Assembly: GCA_023512835.1 (NCBI GenBank)
Contig: CM042089.1
Coordinates: 11,609,759-11,673,758, forward strand
Direction of reading: 5' to 3'
DNA: 64,000 bases
From: Taxillus chinensis
Lineage: Eukaryota > Streptophyta > Magnoliopsida > Santalales > Loranthaceae
Below the pieces are notes generated by a model. That model was not told the DNA's origin and did no database searches. It saw only the letters and a list, made by a program, of their open reading frames with translations. This document shows positions 12,641 through 23,800 of the stretch, in pieces (the stretch's first letter is position 1; the number at the start of each line of letters is the position of its first letter). The translations under genes and the position numbers were made by a program.

Positions 12641-13230
12641 AGTCGACTGCACGCCAAGGTCGTCTAATCCAAGCTGCACACACTAGAACATTGCTTGCGT
12701 CAACCCAAGGAAGCCGCATGCCCGAACGCAGAGAGCAGTCATGCCGATGAAGGAGCACCGCGCAACCAAGTTAGAGCATCGGGGAAGACAAACTCGACTG
12801 TAGGAGGCCCGATCGGACCAGCCAGAGCGTAGGGGAGACGACAGGGGAAGTGATGCCGCCATCCTTGCTGTGCGAACCTCGCCATCGCCGCCAGATAGAG
12901 CACAGAAGTAGGTGGATGGAAATTGCCCAGATTAGGCCATGAGACGGTGAGCTATAGTATTGTTGCCTTGCGAACCTCACCATCATGAGCTAGAGTATCG
13001 TCGTGGAGCCGGGGAAGAAGATGAAGGAGGGACGAGGCGATGAAGACGACACAGATAAAATAAATAAATTATTGATAGCGAGCGTTTACAGCTCGCTACA
13101 TGTGGCGAACCTAATAGCGAGTTACTTATTTTGGAGAACCCTTTAAGGAGACGATTGGAGAAGCTACAGTATGCATTTAACTCCCTATAATAGGGTAGAG
13201 AGCCAAATAGGGTGTGAGTTGGAGATGCTC
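12641..13230. other. Right arm of the TIR composite, no gene
   Basis: GC-rich sequence (12650-13050) with GGGGAAG and CGCCATC words, then a short arm ending in the right TIR. Reading frames are short and unconvincing. Similar GC-rich filler occurs at 33540-34010 inside another TIR pair with comparable ends, which suggests related elements. Confidence 0.4.
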
Positions 13231-13233
13231 TAA

Positions 13234-14429
13234 GTCATAAGTCATAAGTAATAGCATGAAATTATAAAATATTTATTAAATTTAATTATAACCATAGCAC
13301 GTGACGCTACCGTCATGGGTATGATAAGTTGGCTTAAATTTGATTTAGTTCAATTTTTTTTGGTTATTTAACTTATTTGATAGATTTAGATGCATGCCTT
13401 AGTAAGATTAGTTCAGGTTTTAATCAGTTGAACTCATTTTTAAGTATGAAATAAAATTTTAAAATTATATAATTTATTTACCACAGTTAACAATAATTAT
13501 ATCACAATTATTTTGGCATGATAAGCTATATTGCTAATTAAATCTAAATTTTAATAAAAACTAAAAAAATAACTACAAACACTTATATATATATATATAT
13601 ATTAAAATGTTTTCCAAAAGAAATGAAAATGAAGGGAGGGTGCATGTGGCTCTAGTTGACCCTCCTAAATCCGTCCTTGGGTGGGAGGATTTAGGGAATA
13701 TTATTATAAAAAAAATATCTATCTATATTTTAAAAGAAAAACTACGTAATACAACTTTAATAATCCTTTAAATTTATTTTTTATCTTTAAATGATTTACA
13801 AAGTGTTACCATTTTAGAAATAAAGAGTTTCTATTTTCTTTGTAATTATTAAAATATTATTATTAATCTACACGACATCAAATGTGGCCCTATAAATCAT
13901 CGAAAGAAGCCTCATCAAATCATCTTTGCGCCCTCTAGATATTCGCCCGCCACAATATCAACCAGATTTGCCCTCGCCCGCTACATTAACTACCAATGCA
14001 AATTTCGATCAAGCCATGCCTTGCTACCATGTTGGCTAAAACAAACCCATTCACCAACTAACGGCGCACCACCACCCAACTCATTTGTGCACACCATTTT
14101 ATAAATAAAAAAACAAAGTGTGCAAAGATGAATAATTGTTGGAATCCATGTTATCTAGGTTGGACACACGCACACTCTTAATTTTAATATCTATTATGTC
14201 ATCTATGCTTGCCGCATGCTTTTATGTCATTAAAAAATGTTCACTATTGATAACTTTTTTGAAAAGCCTTAAATGTCAAGGAGTCGATCCCAAGTGATAA
14301 AAGATCAAATTTAAGGATTAATGTCTTTGACTGCGCTTAATTCTAGGGTCAAACAAAAAAGTTATGAATAAACCTACATTCAAAACGTGAATAAATAGTC
14401 GATCGATGGTCACCCCTCAAAATGGTGTT
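13234..14429. other. AT-rich intergenic DNA
   Basis: No gene, TIR or LTR recognised. A short TA microsatellite lies at 13584-13602. Confidence 0.5.
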
Positions 14430-14434
14430 TCAAA

Positions 14435-15602
14435 TGTCACGCTTTAAATTTTCAACCCGAGAAAATTGATTCGTAACTCCCATTTACCCACCTAGTGGGC
14501 AAGGGGTTGGGTTAAACAGTATCACACAAAAACATTACAAACAACCAAGTTAAGTATTCGCAAGTCAAACCACATGTTTTTATTAGATAGTAAAATCTCT
14601 TTTACATTATTCCCTAATGGGGTTACATCAGTTCCATAAAATAACGTAACATGTAATGAAAACAATTAATAAAATAATTTCAGTCTTTCACCTTGGTGTC
14701 CCGCCTAATGCCTGTAAGTTCCTGAAAAGAAAACAATCATAACAGGAGAGGTAAACAACTATAACTCAGTAGGGATCATATCATCCTAACCCATCTTATG
14801 CTCCTAGTAGCTACATGATGACATGCACAAGTGTAGTGTCGTGACAATATATATAAACAGTTCATAAGAAGCATGTCAACCTCACAGGATACATAAGCAT
14901 AGCATGAACAAACCACATAGGATCCATAACTTCAGCCATACAAGCTACACATCCATAGCCAAATAAGCTACCACATCCACAGCCTCTAAGGCTAGCATAA
15001 CCACAACCATACAGGTAACTCAAATATACAAACAAAAAACACATTAATTCATAACCACAACAGAAGCATTCCTTATAACATAAAATAAACACAAATACTC
15101 AACTATATCATACAATCCTCGATTAGAAGTAATTAAAAGTTATGTTAAGCCACATAACACATTGTCAACCTCAAATCCTCTTATAATCCCCAAGGTTTCC
15201 CACGAAGCACTACCGCGAGATTAACCTAAAAGAACACATACACAAGCCGAAAAACAACCCCTAGCCACGATGGGCACCCCCAACGACTTCCCTAACCAAC
15301 TACCATGAAATGGAAGTTTAATCTCCTCTAACCATAAACATATAAAATAACCATGTACACAAACTCCATTAAAAGCTAACATTCATATAAGAGATCACAC
15401 CTATATGAATTTACATATATACATATACACATCAACCTTAGGACCTAACCCTAGAATATATTTATGGGAAGTACAAAATCCCTACTTCGAATTTGGCTAA
15501 ACTTAGGGTTTCAAATTGAAGGATCGTCCTTGCTCCTTGCTCATCTTTGGTAGGCGTCTCTCACCCTCAAGAACACAACGACAATGGTTGAACCAATGAT
15601 GA

Positions 15603-15650
<48 letters not shown>

Positions 15651-16285
15651 GACGGCTTCAAAACTATATCCAAAACCCTAAAATCACAAAACAGAGAGAC
15701 ATATATCAAAAATATGTGTCATAGGGTCGACGTCGACCAAAAACACCCCTGGATCGACCATATTGACTACCTTTTCTCGCATCAACCAGACACCCACGTC
15801 GACCAATTTCCATATCGAACATGGTCGATCTGTAGCTAGGTCGACCACATCGGCATCATGTCGACCATGTTCCATGTCGACCAACACATATGAAAAAGTC
15901 GACCTCGACCACATCAACCATACATCGATCACACATCGAAAATCATCTCGTATCGACCAACACTTAAAGAACTCTTGGGACTCTCTTCGGGTCGACCTCA
16001 ACCAATCCTTGTGTCAGGTCAACCATGTCAACCACTATCCCACGTTAACCAAGGCTACATCAACCAAACTTTCACATAACAATCCATCTTAGCCTTTCCA
16101 AAATAATTTGGCTTCTAGGGTGCTGCCCTAGAATTCCTGCAAAGGGTGTTGCCCCCTTGACCCCTGTTAGCGAGACCCCCACTGAGATGCTGTGCCCTCG
16201 GACTTCCACTGACCATTTGGTCAAGAGTCCTTGCTCAAACACATAAATGACTAACTCCTCAAAGCCTCAAACACAAGTCATTACA
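14435..16285 (+). mobile_element. Solo LTR, 1851 bp, TSD TCAAA, same family as 10305-11924
   Basis: It starts TGTCACGC and ends CAAGTCATTACA. It is flanked by the perfect duplication TCAAA (14430-14434 and 16286-16290). Its 5' third aligns with the 10305 LTR, for example GGCAAGGGGTTGG and AACTCAGTAGGGATC, and both carry a CT microsatellite at a similar relative position (here 15604-15648). The 3' third holds many GTCGACC words (15725-16060) not present in the other copy. No internal domain adjoins it. Confidence 0.85.
15725..16060. repeat. Clustered TCGACC/GTCGAC words inside the solo LTR
   Basis: More than a dozen TCGACC or close variants occur at irregular spacing of roughly 12-30 bases. 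The pattern looks like degenerate short tandem repeats within the LTR. Function unknown. Confidence 0.6.
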
Positions 16286-16290
16286 TCAAA

Positions 16291-16949
16291 TTAGGCCACA
16301 GATATTATTGTTTTACTTTACTTATCATTGTGAGAATTTTGATATATATATATATATATACATACATACATATATTTCATATGTTTGCTCTCATAGTTTA
16401 TTTTTGGGAAAAAATTAGTTTTTCTATAATATAACGATTTAGAAACACACAGTACAACCTTGGTACAAAGGCAATTTTTTAGGTAAAAAAGATATAAGGT
16501 TCCTCATTGTGATGCTCTAAGTCAAAATATTTTTTTACATATTTGATTAAAAATTGAGTTGCTTTGCCAATTTCCAAAACCAAAAATATCAATTAAAAAC
16601 TATATAATAAAACAAGAAAACTTTTTTTCCTTTTTCCCACCTCCCTTTTGGCCATGTGTCAATTGTTGATCGATTGATAATAATTAAAATAACAAAAAAG
16701 CTAATATCGAAAAAATAAAAAAAATAACCATATAAAATCAACCCCATCATTATCTCATCGCACCAACTCTTTTGTTTCTCTTTCAATTCACACTTATTCC
16801 ACCGTCTCTTTTCACAAGTTCGGGCAAGCCCACCGGAGGACCACCAACGCCAATCATGGCCTTGCTAGCTTAACATCCTCACCACTTATCTCTCTCTTCT
16901 TCCCAAAACCAAACCATAGCCATACCCTAGTTCCTCTCTCCCTCAAACC
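16291..16949. other. AT-rich spacer, no gene
   Basis: A TA/CATA microsatellite lies at 16343-16375. The rest is AT-rich with a more balanced stretch at 16790-16949. No feature recognised. Confidence 0.5.
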
Positions 16950-16954
16950 GAAGC

Positions 16955-18861
16955 TGTGAGGATTGGCTAGCCAACATTAGTGGACGACAGAATCAACTCT
17001 TTAAGTCCCACATCAATGGGGAATGAAGCATGCCACATAAGTGGATGTGGATATTGTTGGTCTTGGAGAACCTAAAAGGGGGTGAATTGGACTCTCTGAA
17101 AGTTCTTCCTAAGCTTTTATGGGCAACTAGTCATTAATTGCAATGAATAAAACGCGAGAAAGACAATCGAAGTAGTGAAAATATTTTATTTATTACCAAA
17201 ATGATAATTACAACAATACAGAAATAGATTTTTACTATTTACACATGTTATGATTTACTGAAAGAATTTCTCTTTTGTTTACAATAGTCACTCTGATTCT
17301 ATTCTATTTCATAAACAAATTCACATAATTACATAAAGATGATTATGAATTCAAGCGCAAGTGTAAGGACATATGTAGGCACTCATTTCTACACTATAAT
17401 TCGTCTATTTATATACATGGTTTGATCTTCAATATCTTATTGGAACTTGGTATGTCTGTCCTTATTATCGAGGTGCATATATAATGTTCTCTTTTTGGTA
17501 AGTGCGCTTAGGGCTTGAGAGCTGCAAAAGAAATGTCTTCAATCTTTATATTTCTATTCATACTCCTTTTGATAATTTCCTATGGCTTGAGATATGTAGA
17601 ATAGGGTTGCATGGCTCAAGGTATGTTAGAAAAATGAATAAAGCATAAAACAAAAATATGGTTCCAACATTCACATTGATATTTGTGCCAATCAACCTAT
17701 CCATATAATCCACGTATACATTTATCGGAAGAGAGAATCTTTTGAGTTTATAAAGTTGTTCTAAGTTTATTCCAAGCTTGTGAGCTTAAGACAAGCCTCA
17801 CTTGCTTATGTCGAGCCTTTGTGCTTAAATTGGATCTTTGAGAAAGATCTAAAACTTAAATGAGTGCTGGATACATAGTTTTGTTAAACTAAGACTTGGT
17901 TTCTTATACCGGGACTTGATTGGTGTCGGATACTTGCACCAAGACTTGATTGCTTATTTCGAGACTTGGTTGCTCATATTGAGACTTGATGAGTCTCAGA
18001 GAAGGGATTTTGTTATACCAGAAATACTCGGTTATACTGAGTCAATAAAACTTCTAAATAAGAGACTTTGTTTGTCTTATACCGAGCCTTTGAAGATATT
18101 TGTCTCTGGTTAAACTAAGTTAGCAAAACTTTCGGATAAGAGACTTCGTTAAACCAAATAACTTATTAGCTATACCGAGTCCTTGTCTTATTTTGAGCCT
18201 TTGAAATATGTTCTGACTCTTAGTCATATACTAAGTCTTTAGTCGTTGCTTACGTTGTTTGTTTTGGATCAGAATTATATATTATGTCCTTAGTCGTTCT
18301 TTGGAAAACTCTCGTTAGTATTTGCACACCTTTTTGGATCTCTCTATAGTGATCCAAGGATTGTCAATTAAGCTCAATTTCTACAATCTGTTAGAATATA
18401 ACAATAATATTTTCAACCTAATTCACATAGGGTTTTATCCGCATCTTTCAAATTTTAGGTTATGTCTCTCACCTAACAAGATGCCTTTTGGAGGTTTTAG
18501 GTCTATTAAAAATAAATCCGTGTAGGCCGAGGTTCAAAGCGGACAATATCTTGCTATCAGGTGGTCTGAGTTGTTACAATTGGTATTAGAGTCATTATCC
18601 GAGTCGATGTGCTAAGAGTCATAGGGATGTAGGCCTCATAAAAGGGGTAGATTGTGAGGATTGGCTAGCTTACATTAGTATATGACGGAAAAAACTCCTT
18701 GAGTCTTACATCGACAATATAGGAGAATGAAGCACATCACATAAGTAGGTGTGGATACCTCACCTAGTAAAAAGCATTTTAGGGGCTACCAAAAATAAAT
18801 CCGTGAGGGACAAGGCCTAAGGCGGACAATATTTTGCTAGCGAATGGTCTGAGCCGTTATA
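16955..18861 (+). mobile_element. TRIM retrotransposon with split 5' LTR, TSD GAAGC
   Basis: The 5-bp duplication GAAGC (16950-16954 and 18862-18866) flanks TGTGAGGATTGGCTAGC-starting LTRs. The right LTR is 18653-18861 (209 bp). The left LTR begins at 16955, is interrupted near 17054, resumes near 18460 and ends GTTGTTACA at 18578. The internal region is only 74 bp (18579-18652). It has a primer-binding site TGGTATTAGAGTC, a variant of the initiator-Met tRNA complement, directly after the LTR, and a purine tract AAAAGGGGTAGA before the right LTR. Tiny LTRs, PBS, PPT and no coding capacity define a terminal-repeat retrotransposon in miniature. Confidence 0.88.
17055..18460 (+). mobile_element. 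Insertion splitting the left TRIM LTR (LTR-like, TGTTGGTCTTGG start)
   Basis: A foreign segment of about 1.4 kb lies between the two halves of the left TRIM LTR. It starts TGTTGGTCTTGGAGAACC, a familiar plant LTR beginning, so it may be a solo LTR. Its right end is uncertain (18391-18460) and no clean TSD was found. The stretch 17860-18260 contains diverged repeats of GAGACTTGGTTGC and TATACCGAG words. Confidence 0.6.
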
Positions 18862-18866
18862 GAAGC

Positions 18867-19846
18867 AATCTGCCTAAGCCACAAAATCAAACTATGGCCG
18901 AACTACAACTTGCCCCTCCATCATCAAACCATCTACTCAAACTAATGTTGGGATGATGTTATATAAAACAATGTAAAATTTTAATTATGTAAAGATTATT
19001 TTTAATTAATTAAAATATATTTTATTTAAATATTTATTTGATTGTATTTTAGTATTTTCTTCTAGGCATTATAACATTCCGTTACTTATTAAAGTTTACT
19101 ATTGTGTATGTGTGAGACACATAATAAATTTATTAAAAGATTTTAATAGATACATATTTGATTAATTCCAGTGCTTTCTTTTCTTTGTGTGCTTTATTCC
19201 AGCTTTTATGGATTTATAAAATTAATTGACAATTGATAAATAAAATTTAGGATGCTTTCCGATACGTACAGATTATTTCCATAGAGAGAATAATCTAAGA
19301 TCATTATAATGCGATGAATCGAGACCAAACTGAGTGATTATTTAAACGTTAACCAGATAAAATATGTTAAGGATAGAATATTTTAAGTTAAAATTATTAA
19401 AAAATATTTTAAAAAAATAAAACTGATCAAGTCAGCTAATACCCAGGGCGGTCGGATCAGATGGGATAAAACCACGGAATTTTTTACAGGAACTACAGTT
19501 GACTGTTCTATTCCCACCCAGATACGGCGCCGCAGATTTTGTTTCGATGACGGCGGGAAAGGAGCGGCGGCCGCTTTCGATTAAATTATTATAGATAATC
19601 ACAATTGTATTAAAAGAATACTAATTTCGATAATCATCGATAAATATAAAGGTCAAAGTGCACACGATCCATGAAATCTATACTCTATGCTACATTCTAT
19701 CTATCCCTTGCAAGGACGACCACGGATCGTCTGCTGTTTTCAAAAAAACATTGTTTTGGCGCCAGGCAACACATACTATGTTACACATTCTGATTATTCA
19801 TTAATGAAATCCATAAACGGAAACAAAAAAGAGCTTTTTCAAGGGC
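18867..19846. other. AT-rich intergenic DNA downstream of the zinc-finger gene
   Basis: No coding region is supported. The stretch closest to 19846 should contain the 3' UTR of the minus-strand zinc-finger gene. A short GC-rich patch at 19500-19580 has no recognisable feature. Confidence 0.45.
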
Positions 19847-20578
19847 TCAATATTTCATTCCTAACTTGAGAGTCAAGTCCAGCCACTCGAAACCGTCACC
19901 GCCGCTAATCGCCGGAAGCGGTCGATCCAACTGACTCAGCAGTGGCATGGTCATATCGCCACACTCCGACGCCGCATCCTTTTTCTTCGCCGCCGCGTTA
20001 TCCGGCACCTTCGAGAAATACGGCCAAACAGGGTACGTCCCGGCGCCCGCCGCTCCGCCGCTCCCCTGGAGGTGCTGCTGCGGCTTCGTGAAACTCAGTC
20101 CCGCCGACCGAGGAGGCGGAGGCGGCGGTGGCTGCTGCGGCGCCGAGACAGAAGGGGTCCCGAGGAGGCCGTTAGAAAATCTCTCTCCCTTTTTGGGCAA
20201 GAGAGAGTGACCAACACCTGGCCGGTTGATCGGCTCCCTTTTGATTGTTGATTCGGTGTGGGACTCGACGTGGTTGATGAGGTCTTGAATGCTCGTGAAA
20301 ATCTGGTCGCAGAGCCTACATGCAATCCTGGTGCTACCACCACTGTTTTGTGGTTGGCGCTGTTGTTGATGTTGTTGTTGTTGCACTTGTTGGTGTTGTT
20401 GCGGGTGGGGCTGTTGCTGTGGCTGAAATAGCTGTCTAGCCCTACTTTCCGTATAATTTGCTGAGTTGTATAGCTCTCTCCGGCCCAATTGCTCGGACCC
20501 AAATGAAAAATTCTCAATTCTTAGATCTGGAAGATGGTTCCAACTGTTATGGTTGGACTTCCACCCATGTTGAGGCAT
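19847..20578 (-). CDS. Single C2H2 zinc-finger protein with C-terminal EAR-like motif
   Basis: An intronless frame of 243 codons plus TGA. The start is the ATG at 20576-20578 (MPQHGWKSNHNSW); the upstream in-frame codons contain no ATG. Order: an N-terminal region, a Gln/His-rich tract (about residues 54-75), one C2H2 finger CRLCDQIF...HVESH with C-x2-C-x12-H-x3-H spacing, a Pro-rich run (about 148-156), and a C-terminus ending LDLTLKL. The finger lacks the plant QALGGH signature. LxLxL-type EAR motifs recruit TOPLESS co-repressors, so a nuclear transcriptional repressor is inferred. I do not recognise a named orthologue. A TATA box and CT-rich leader lie upstream. The Gln tract is encoded by variable CAR codons. 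Confidence 0.85.
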   Translation of the reverse strand: MPQHGWKSNHNSWNHLPDLRIENFSFGSEQLGRRELYNSANYTESRARQLFQPQQQPHPQQHQQVQQQQHQQQRQPQNSGGSTRIACRLCDQIFTSIQDLINHVESHTESTIKREPINRPGVGHSLLPKKGERFSNGLLGTPSVSAPQQPPPPPPPRSAGLSFTKPQQHLQGSGGAAGAGTYPVWPYFSKVPDNAAAKKKDAASECGDMTMPLLSQLDRPLPAISGGDGFEWLDLTLKLGMKY

Positions 20579-20664
20579 GGTGTGGATGAGATCGATCAAT
20601 ATATATATAAATATATATATGGGAGATCTAGGCTCACTCTCTCAAGATATAGGGAGAGAGAAAG

Positions 20665-20811
20665 AGAGGGAGAGAGAGAGGCTATGAAGTTGGAGCTCTG
20701 AATGCGAATGGGAAGAGATTGGGAAGGAGAGAGAGAGAGTGCGTGTGAGAGGGGCAATGAAGTTGAAACTCTGAATGAGAATGGGAAGAGATTGGGAAAG
20801 AGAGAGAGGCT
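20665..20811 (-). repeat. Tandem duplication in the 5' leader of the zinc-finger gene
   Basis: Two copies of a roughly 75-bp unit occur. On the plus strand each contains ATGAAGTTG...CTCTGAATG and GGGAAGAGATTGGGAA, the first at about 20683-20730 and the second at about 20758-20800. GA-rich runs separate them. The duplication lies between the TATA box and the start codon. Confidence 0.75.
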
Positions 20812-20818
20812 TTATATG
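20810..20818 (-). promoter_or_regulatory. TATA box of the zinc-finger gene
   Basis: On the minus strand the sequence reads CCATATAAAGCC. It lies about 235 bases upstream of the ATG at 20578, followed by a CT-rich leader. That places transcription start near 20780 and gives a leader of about 200 nt. Confidence 0.6.
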
Positions 20819-20859
20819 GGCAAGTGGTTTTCGGTAGTCATACAATAGCATTTAGTGAT

Positions 20860-23800
20860 GGCATTAAATGGGGGGCACTCAGCATCAAAGAATGTGGTTC
20901 ATTGCATTCAATTCTTATCCCTTCTACATTTATGGCTTTCAATATATGAAAAACATTTATTGGGGTTGTGTTAAAACGGGGTGCTATTAATTACACTTTT
21001 CTGTCCTGTTCAAAGTCTATTATGTATCTCTGCCATTGAGGGAGCCTTTGCCCCCTCCCGTCCCCTTTTTGCTAATTGGGATTTGGGTTGGAAGCCATTT
21101 TTGGATTTTTGGGCATTTAGGTATCGAAGAATGTTCTCAGTCTAACATTTCTATTAAACAATTATAAGGTAAGTATATCATGCATTAAATAAGGACTCGG
21201 CTCACTATAAAAGTGGGTACAATGAGGCTTCTGATATAAAATTTGAGAAAACTTATTCATTAAATGTGCATTTTATAGGCTTTTCTATATATGCGCGCCT
21301 CCTTTTAATTAATAAATGCATTCTTTCCCCATTGTTGTACAGGTCTTTTACTTTATAATAGAAAAACAACAATTCAATAATGGCTTGAATGATATGCCCA
21401 ATCTAGTCCTCAGGTTTAGTAAATCAGGCGCTTCCCCTTGCAAGTTCAAATGAATTAATTGTCACGCCATTATCCTCCACCTTACACTCATCAATTATGG
21501 CATGAATGACTAGCCAACCTTAGCAGCCAGTTTAGACTTTAGAATATATATAATATATAGTTGAAAACTTGAAATGTATATTCATTATTAATTAGCCTCA
21601 AATTTCGATGGTTTTCAAATTAATTTGGACCCCATAAATATCTCCCAATTTTTTTATGTCACATTTCTGTTTTCCTCCAAAATTAAATTATTATCTAACT
21701 AGTAATGCTATATGCTGCATTGCCTAGGTCTAGGTGTAACTAAAATCAATTGAAATGTTGATTCCCTTTCCGATTCACATTACCTCTTCATTAACATTTC
21801 AACGACACGTAAGCTTGGGTTTTTGTGTACATTATATTGTTTATCTAAAACCACTTTATAACTTTTCCCTAAATTTGTTTAATGATTCTTAAATGTCTAT
21901 GTATTTGTAAACCGCATTTGTTCAAACTTCGGATTAGTTAGGATTACCTAAGAAAGAAAGTCTATGATTCAAGTGAATAGTTTTCTTAACCCTTATACGC
22001 CATTAATGTACTAGTTATTATTGCATACTAATCAACTCCGGATTACTTTGCTTTTTGGAGCCATTCATTAGTCTTTAATGTATGTAGCGCAAGGCATCAT
22101 TAACTGTTAAATCACTGTCATGCATCTAATTAAAGGGAAATTAAAGAATTCTTATCTTTTGGGATTGCTCCTGTGCAAGAACCACGATATATAGTTGATA
22201 CTCAACTATTACTTTTCAGGCTATCAACAAGGACCATCATCATCATACATATTAGGTGAATCACTACCTGATGTATATAAATACATCTAATTCATTATAT
22301 TTGATCCCTGGTAACCATTGATGTGTTACAAAACACTGGTATATATATATATATATGTAACTAACGAAGTGTTTTTTTAGTTGAACTACATACCTAAAAC
22401 TCAGTTGTACCGTTTTTAACATCATAAATCCCCTCGATAAATTAAAATTAACGACGACAAAACAAATCTTTGTTAAATTAAATTAACATCCCTATTAAAT
22501 GTCTATATAAAATTTAACACGGGGAGAGAGGCACAGATAAAGACAATTAATTTCTTTGACAAAAACAAATGTTTAATTACATCACTAGCCTTCATTTAAA
22601 ACTCTGGTTTATGATGCCTGCCTGGACAGAAGAACATAAAACAATTTTTAATTTTTGCAATGCTTTCCAGCCGGTAATTGCGAGTCCTTTTTATTATTTT
22701 TTTCCTGGGATTACGCGTCTTCTGTTCGTTCTAATCTTAAATGGTTGTCGCTTGCATATTAATTTCCAAGGTCACATTTATTTGTGCGTTTTCGTTTTCC
22801 CCTAAAACGTCCTTAAAATGTATTGGATTTTAAATGGATGGTATTGGGGTTCGTGCTTCTCTCTGGCCTTCCAACGCAGGCCTTCAATTTTTCGTCACTC
22901 ATAAATGATGTGCTCTTTTAAACGGACGGGCAAAGCTTTTGTCTCATGTCATGTCCAATATTCATATTCCACACTTTTTTTTTGTTAGGATGATATTGGT
23001 TTTTAAAGTAAAGTTCGTGACATCTAGAATTAATTAATTAATATTAATAAAAACGTATTTGATTAAAGGAAAAAATGGTGGTAGAATCTGATGTGGCAAT
23101 AAAGATTTATTATTTTTCCTTAGCTGGCTATTATTAGGTCACTCAATCACTCACACTTCTCGAGGGGGAGGAGCACGGTGGGTGGGTGGGGCCAGTAACG
23201 TGGATTTGAAGGTTGGAATTGGATTGGGCACCACCACGTACGGCGGACGATGGCGATCGAGCCGGTCCGGTGGAGAATCGTATGACACTGTACGATAAGC
23301 AACGTAGTAGTAGTCGGATTTCCATGCACGCGGCTAGCTGGCTCCTCTAGATCACAGCCATCGATCCAAATTAAATGGTGTCGGGGACTGGGAGACTGCA
23401 TCCGTGTGCAGTGTGCCTGCTGCGCGCGCTGCTTTCCATGCATATATATATGTGTATATATATATATGTGTGTGTGTATATATATATATATATTCGTGTC
23501 GTCATATTATATATAGCTATACTCGATCGATAGGCAACATGCCAATCGATCCTCTAATATATATCATCTCACAATTACGTGCGTGAGTGGCTTTCCTTTG
23601 GAAGGTGATATAGCTCACCACAAACCATGATCAATTAGCACGCATGCTCAGATTGACCATCGTTGGGGTTAAGACAACATGCATTATGCTAATGTCGGTA
23701 GAGTCGCTATAGAATATTGCATGCAGGTTGTTGCATGGGGGGTGGGGTCGGGGGGAGGTGTTGCTAGCAGACCCCGGATGGGTGGTCACGCGGTGGGCCG

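Larger units (their letters stand above)
8450..13230. mobile_element. Large TIR-bounded composite element with TAA target duplication
   Basis: The ends are GAGCATCTCCAAC on the left and its reverse complement (GTTGGAGATGCTC with slight change) at 13217-13230. They are flanked by TAA at 8447-8449 and 13231-13233. Similarity extends inward beyond the terminal 13 bases: both sides carry CTCCCTAT and TAGGGAG words. A TAA/TTA TSD with GAGCATCTCC ends points to the PIF/Harbinger class. No transposase was found. The interior holds a hAT-like MITE (8702-9290), organelle-like sequence and a solo LTR (10305-11924), so the original element was probably only about 1-1.5 kb. Alternatively the two ends belong to different elements, but the matching TSD argues against this. 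Confidence 0.65.

Noticed and set aside
20579..20599. Longer zinc-finger protein start at 20599
   Set aside because: That codon is TTG; the first ATG in frame is at 20578.
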